From Stomorhina lunata (Eukaryota > Arthropoda > Insecta > Diptera > Rhiniidae): a DNA stretch of 64,000 nucleotides. The notes under the pieces were generated by a model. That model ran no database searches. It was not told the DNA's origin and saw only the letters and a program-made list of their open reading frames with translations. The stretch spans positions 186,001 through 250,000 of the forward strand of contig OW121743.1 of the NCBI GenBank assembly GCA_933228675.1, read 5' to 3'. Below, piece by piece: positions 61,156-64,000 of the stretch (positions are counted from its first letter, which is position 1; every line of letters starts with the position of its first letter). Made by a program: the position numbers and the translations under genes.

Positions 61156-64000
61156 TTAATAAATATATTTCTAATTCAACAAAGATATCTACTAATTTTT
61201 TAATGTAAAAAAATTTTCTTGTAGGTATAATCTAATTTGCGATGTGCTTTGAAATGAGTTGTTCTAGAAAAGTACATGCATACGTACTATAAAAAATATT
61301 TTAAATAAAAAAGTAATTTCTAAAGTTTTCTCTAAACGAGTTTTCTCGAGGCGAAATGCTAATAGGTAAAACTTCAAAGTTAGTTAAAGATGATAAGGCG
61401 CAAATTATAGAATACACCTTTACCAGCATATTATAAAAGCAGTGACATGACAAACCCTCTTAATTCTAACACTAGTAGTATGTACTTCAGTTGTGGTTGA
61501 GGACCACCAAAAAATTGCAAAGAAGGAAAGCGGTTAAGTGAAACCTATTATTTTCTTTATCAGAAAAATTTTGCACATGTTTGTCATTTATGTTGGTGCA
61601 ACTAGACTTTTTAATTTTCCTTTCAGTTTCATTCATTCATTGATCACTATTTTGTAGTTGTCACATTGTTGCACACGTTATCCACTTAATAGTAGAAACA
61701 TGGAAGTGTTCAACGTTAAGGTAAAATTTTTGAATTTGGCTGTTTATTATTTAGACGAATGTATGCGGGTAAAGGTGTTTGTCCTTTTGAATACATGTGC
61801 GCTTTCTATGTATCCAGATCTTTCATCGGTACTCGGGGGGTTTAAAATATTGTCATTCGGACATTGAAACATCATCACACATCTCATTTGACTTCAGGCA
61901 TGAGCTCATCAGTAGCTAAGAGAAAAGCAAATAAAATATATGGGTGTAAAATTGTTATCGTTATTGTGTCCCCGAACGCTACGTGCTGGTATCAAATACA
62001 GATATTGTAAGAATGTGGCTCTATCAAGAAACAATTAAAAACATCATGTTATTGCATGTAACGACTGTGTTATTCGATTATTTTCGGCTAAAGGGAATTT
62101 GGAACCATTGTACGTTCTAGTTAATAAAAATTGGTGTAATAAAGATTTAATGAAGTTGTTTTAAAATTTAAAGCAATGTTTCAATTTATTTTAAGTAAAA
62201 TGAAGGTAAAAGTGTTAATATCTGTTAATGCAGTAATAACTTTCTTGGAATCCGCTACAATGGTGAATGGGGCAGTTTTGGATTTTTTTTATATAACCTT
62301 CACTATATTATAACTACTTTTATTTAAGGCTTTTTAAGGCTTTTAGGAACCAGTTTAGCTTAAAAGAAAACAAAAAACAAGAATGTTTAACGTTATTGTT
62401 TATTGTTTCCTTAATACCAAATTAATTTTACGAACTATTCCTAAATAACTATTTTTTACATAAGATGTCACAATTTTAAATGTTTAGTTTTTCTTTTCTT
62501 ACAAAATAATCTTCGACGTGTTCTGTTGTTTCTTTTAGTTCTCTGCAAGAACATGCCAGAACATGTCCTATTTATTCCACAACATCGGGAGTTCCACAGG
62601 AAAAGGACGCTTAATAAAAACAAAGTGTGTATTTTGTGTGAGTTTTGATAAATATAAGCAAGAAAGTGTTTGTCAAATATATTTTTTTTGTCACTTTATT
62701 CTAATTTAATAAATTTTTCGTGTGTTACGCAAAGATGACAATCTCTAATGCAAAAAGGGTAACATGCGTTTAATATACATTTGAAAGTAAAATATTATAT
62801 CCTTTCTGATCCTGAGCAAAAAAAAACAATATTAAAAAAAGGGTTATTTAAATTTCTTAGACGGTTGGAAATGTCTGAGTATGAGTAAGAATTAGAAAAA
62901 CAACCTAAAGATCTGATATGCAGTGAACATGTTCTTTAGCATATGTCACACGAAAAAAAGCAATATTCCCTAAAGGGACAGAAATATTTTGAGACATGTA
63001 CAAATCGTTATAAGATCAGTGTTTTGTTAATAACTTAAAACCTTTTTTGAATATTTTCTAGACGCAATGGGAATAAAAAAAATGGACAATCTAAAATTTA
63101 TTTGAGAAAAAATGTTGCCAACTATAGAGTTGAAAAATAGCTATAAAATTTTATTATTTTAAAACAAATTTATTTTAAGCGCTAAAAAGGTTTTGACTTT
63201 ATAAACTTTGTAGATGTTGAAAACCATGCCCTAGTTTCTTTTGTAATTTAAAGAATATTTGAATATATATATATACGTATGTATGTATTATTTTAAGAAT
63301 TGAATCTAAATTCCGCCTGGTCTTATCTTTCTTAATTTACATCAAACTAATCTCAGAAGGTACTCAACAATATTTATTTTCATGTTTTTTTTTATTGAAA
63401 CTTGATAAGAAGAATAAAAATGTAGGTTTTACTAAGTTCAATGACTCTACTTCTAATTTTTTAAAGATTTTTAAGTTTTTTCTATGCGATCCTGCTTATT
63501 TTTGACCAACACTACTTTCATGAATACAATTTTTGTACACAATTTGAAGGCTTTAGCTTTAAAACTCCTAAATACTTTATTTCTGCAGTGAAGAAAGTTC
63601 CTCTGCATCGATCCTAAAAAAATATGCACATACATCCTTGAAGCCGGTGTAAAACTTCCCCGGCTCCGATTCTTGGTCATTGGTAAGAAATTTAAATTAA
63701 TAAAGTTTGATTGTTCTAACAGTTCAAAATTATCATATATTCAAAAATAAATTTAAAATGTTGTGCTATTTTACACTCATATTATTTTTAAATACAAAAT
63801 AAAATCAATTACAAATTTTAAAAACGCTAAATTGTCAACCCCAATGTATATCATAAGTAGATACCTATGGACATACCTACGATGGGGTAAATAAATGTCT
63901 GTAGATGTATGCAAATGTTTACTGGCTTAAGCGCCCAATGTTTTTGTTACAATTAAATTTAAATAAAAAAATAAAGACAAACGTTTCCTTTGAATTTTCT
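61156..64000. other. Non-coding sequence to the window edge
   Basis: No gene, RNA or transposon recognised. The open frames 61658-61867 (plus) and 63471-63680 (minus) have no family resemblance. The sequence near 62545-62610 is locally richer in G and C ('caagaacatgccagaacatg', 'atcgggagttccacaggaaa') without a known motif. Confidence 0.5.

Overview
The window is about 64 kb of very AT-rich nuclear DNA from a higher fly (calyptrate or blowfly-like Diptera; the species cannot be fixed from sequence alone). One gene dominates. Read on the minus strand, positions 23569 down to 1067 carry nine coding exons of the para / Vgsc voltage-gated sodium channel: the N-terminus, the optional exon j, all of homology domain I (S1-S6 with its pore) and the start of the domain I-II linker. 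Every exon has GT/AG borders and the reading phases join without a break, giving 551 codons with exon j or 540 without it. The gene continues past position 1; domains II-IV are not here. I found no other intact protein-coding gene, and no true tRNA, rRNA or CRISPR. || Layout: 1-23.6 kb holds para exons separated by introns of 0.18 to 6.6 kb. Much of the recognisable intron sequence is transposon-derived: a 92-bp piggyBac-type MITE, a Tc1-family relic holed by another repeat, a gattac-rich foldback element split by a tRNA-derived SINE with an 11-bp target-site duplication, and two adjacent small inverted-repeat elements. Positions 23.57-23.86 kb hold the 5' leader, with a splice-acceptor-like site and two tiny upstream ORFs. 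|| Positions 24-64 kb are upstream of the para start codon. They are either a long 5' non-coding intron or intergenic DNA, and consist of low-complexity AT sequence with relics of a dispersed repeat family on both strands, a second SINE copy, degenerate arrays built on a short 'aaaatttttcggtataaaa'-like unit, a Tc1/mariner-superfamily transposase relic, and a 1.6-kb inverted-repeat element (56301-57929) with a perfect 298-bp duplication inside. || The least expected item is a decayed copy of a PRPF38B-type pre-mRNA splicing factor (39548-40854, plus strand), recognisable from its N-terminus to its arginine-serine tail, broken by stops and frameshifts, still carrying an intron-like insert and missing its middle. 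|| No novel multi-gene system is visible. The biology here is a long ion-channel gene whose introns and upstream region have accumulated layers of mobile DNA.
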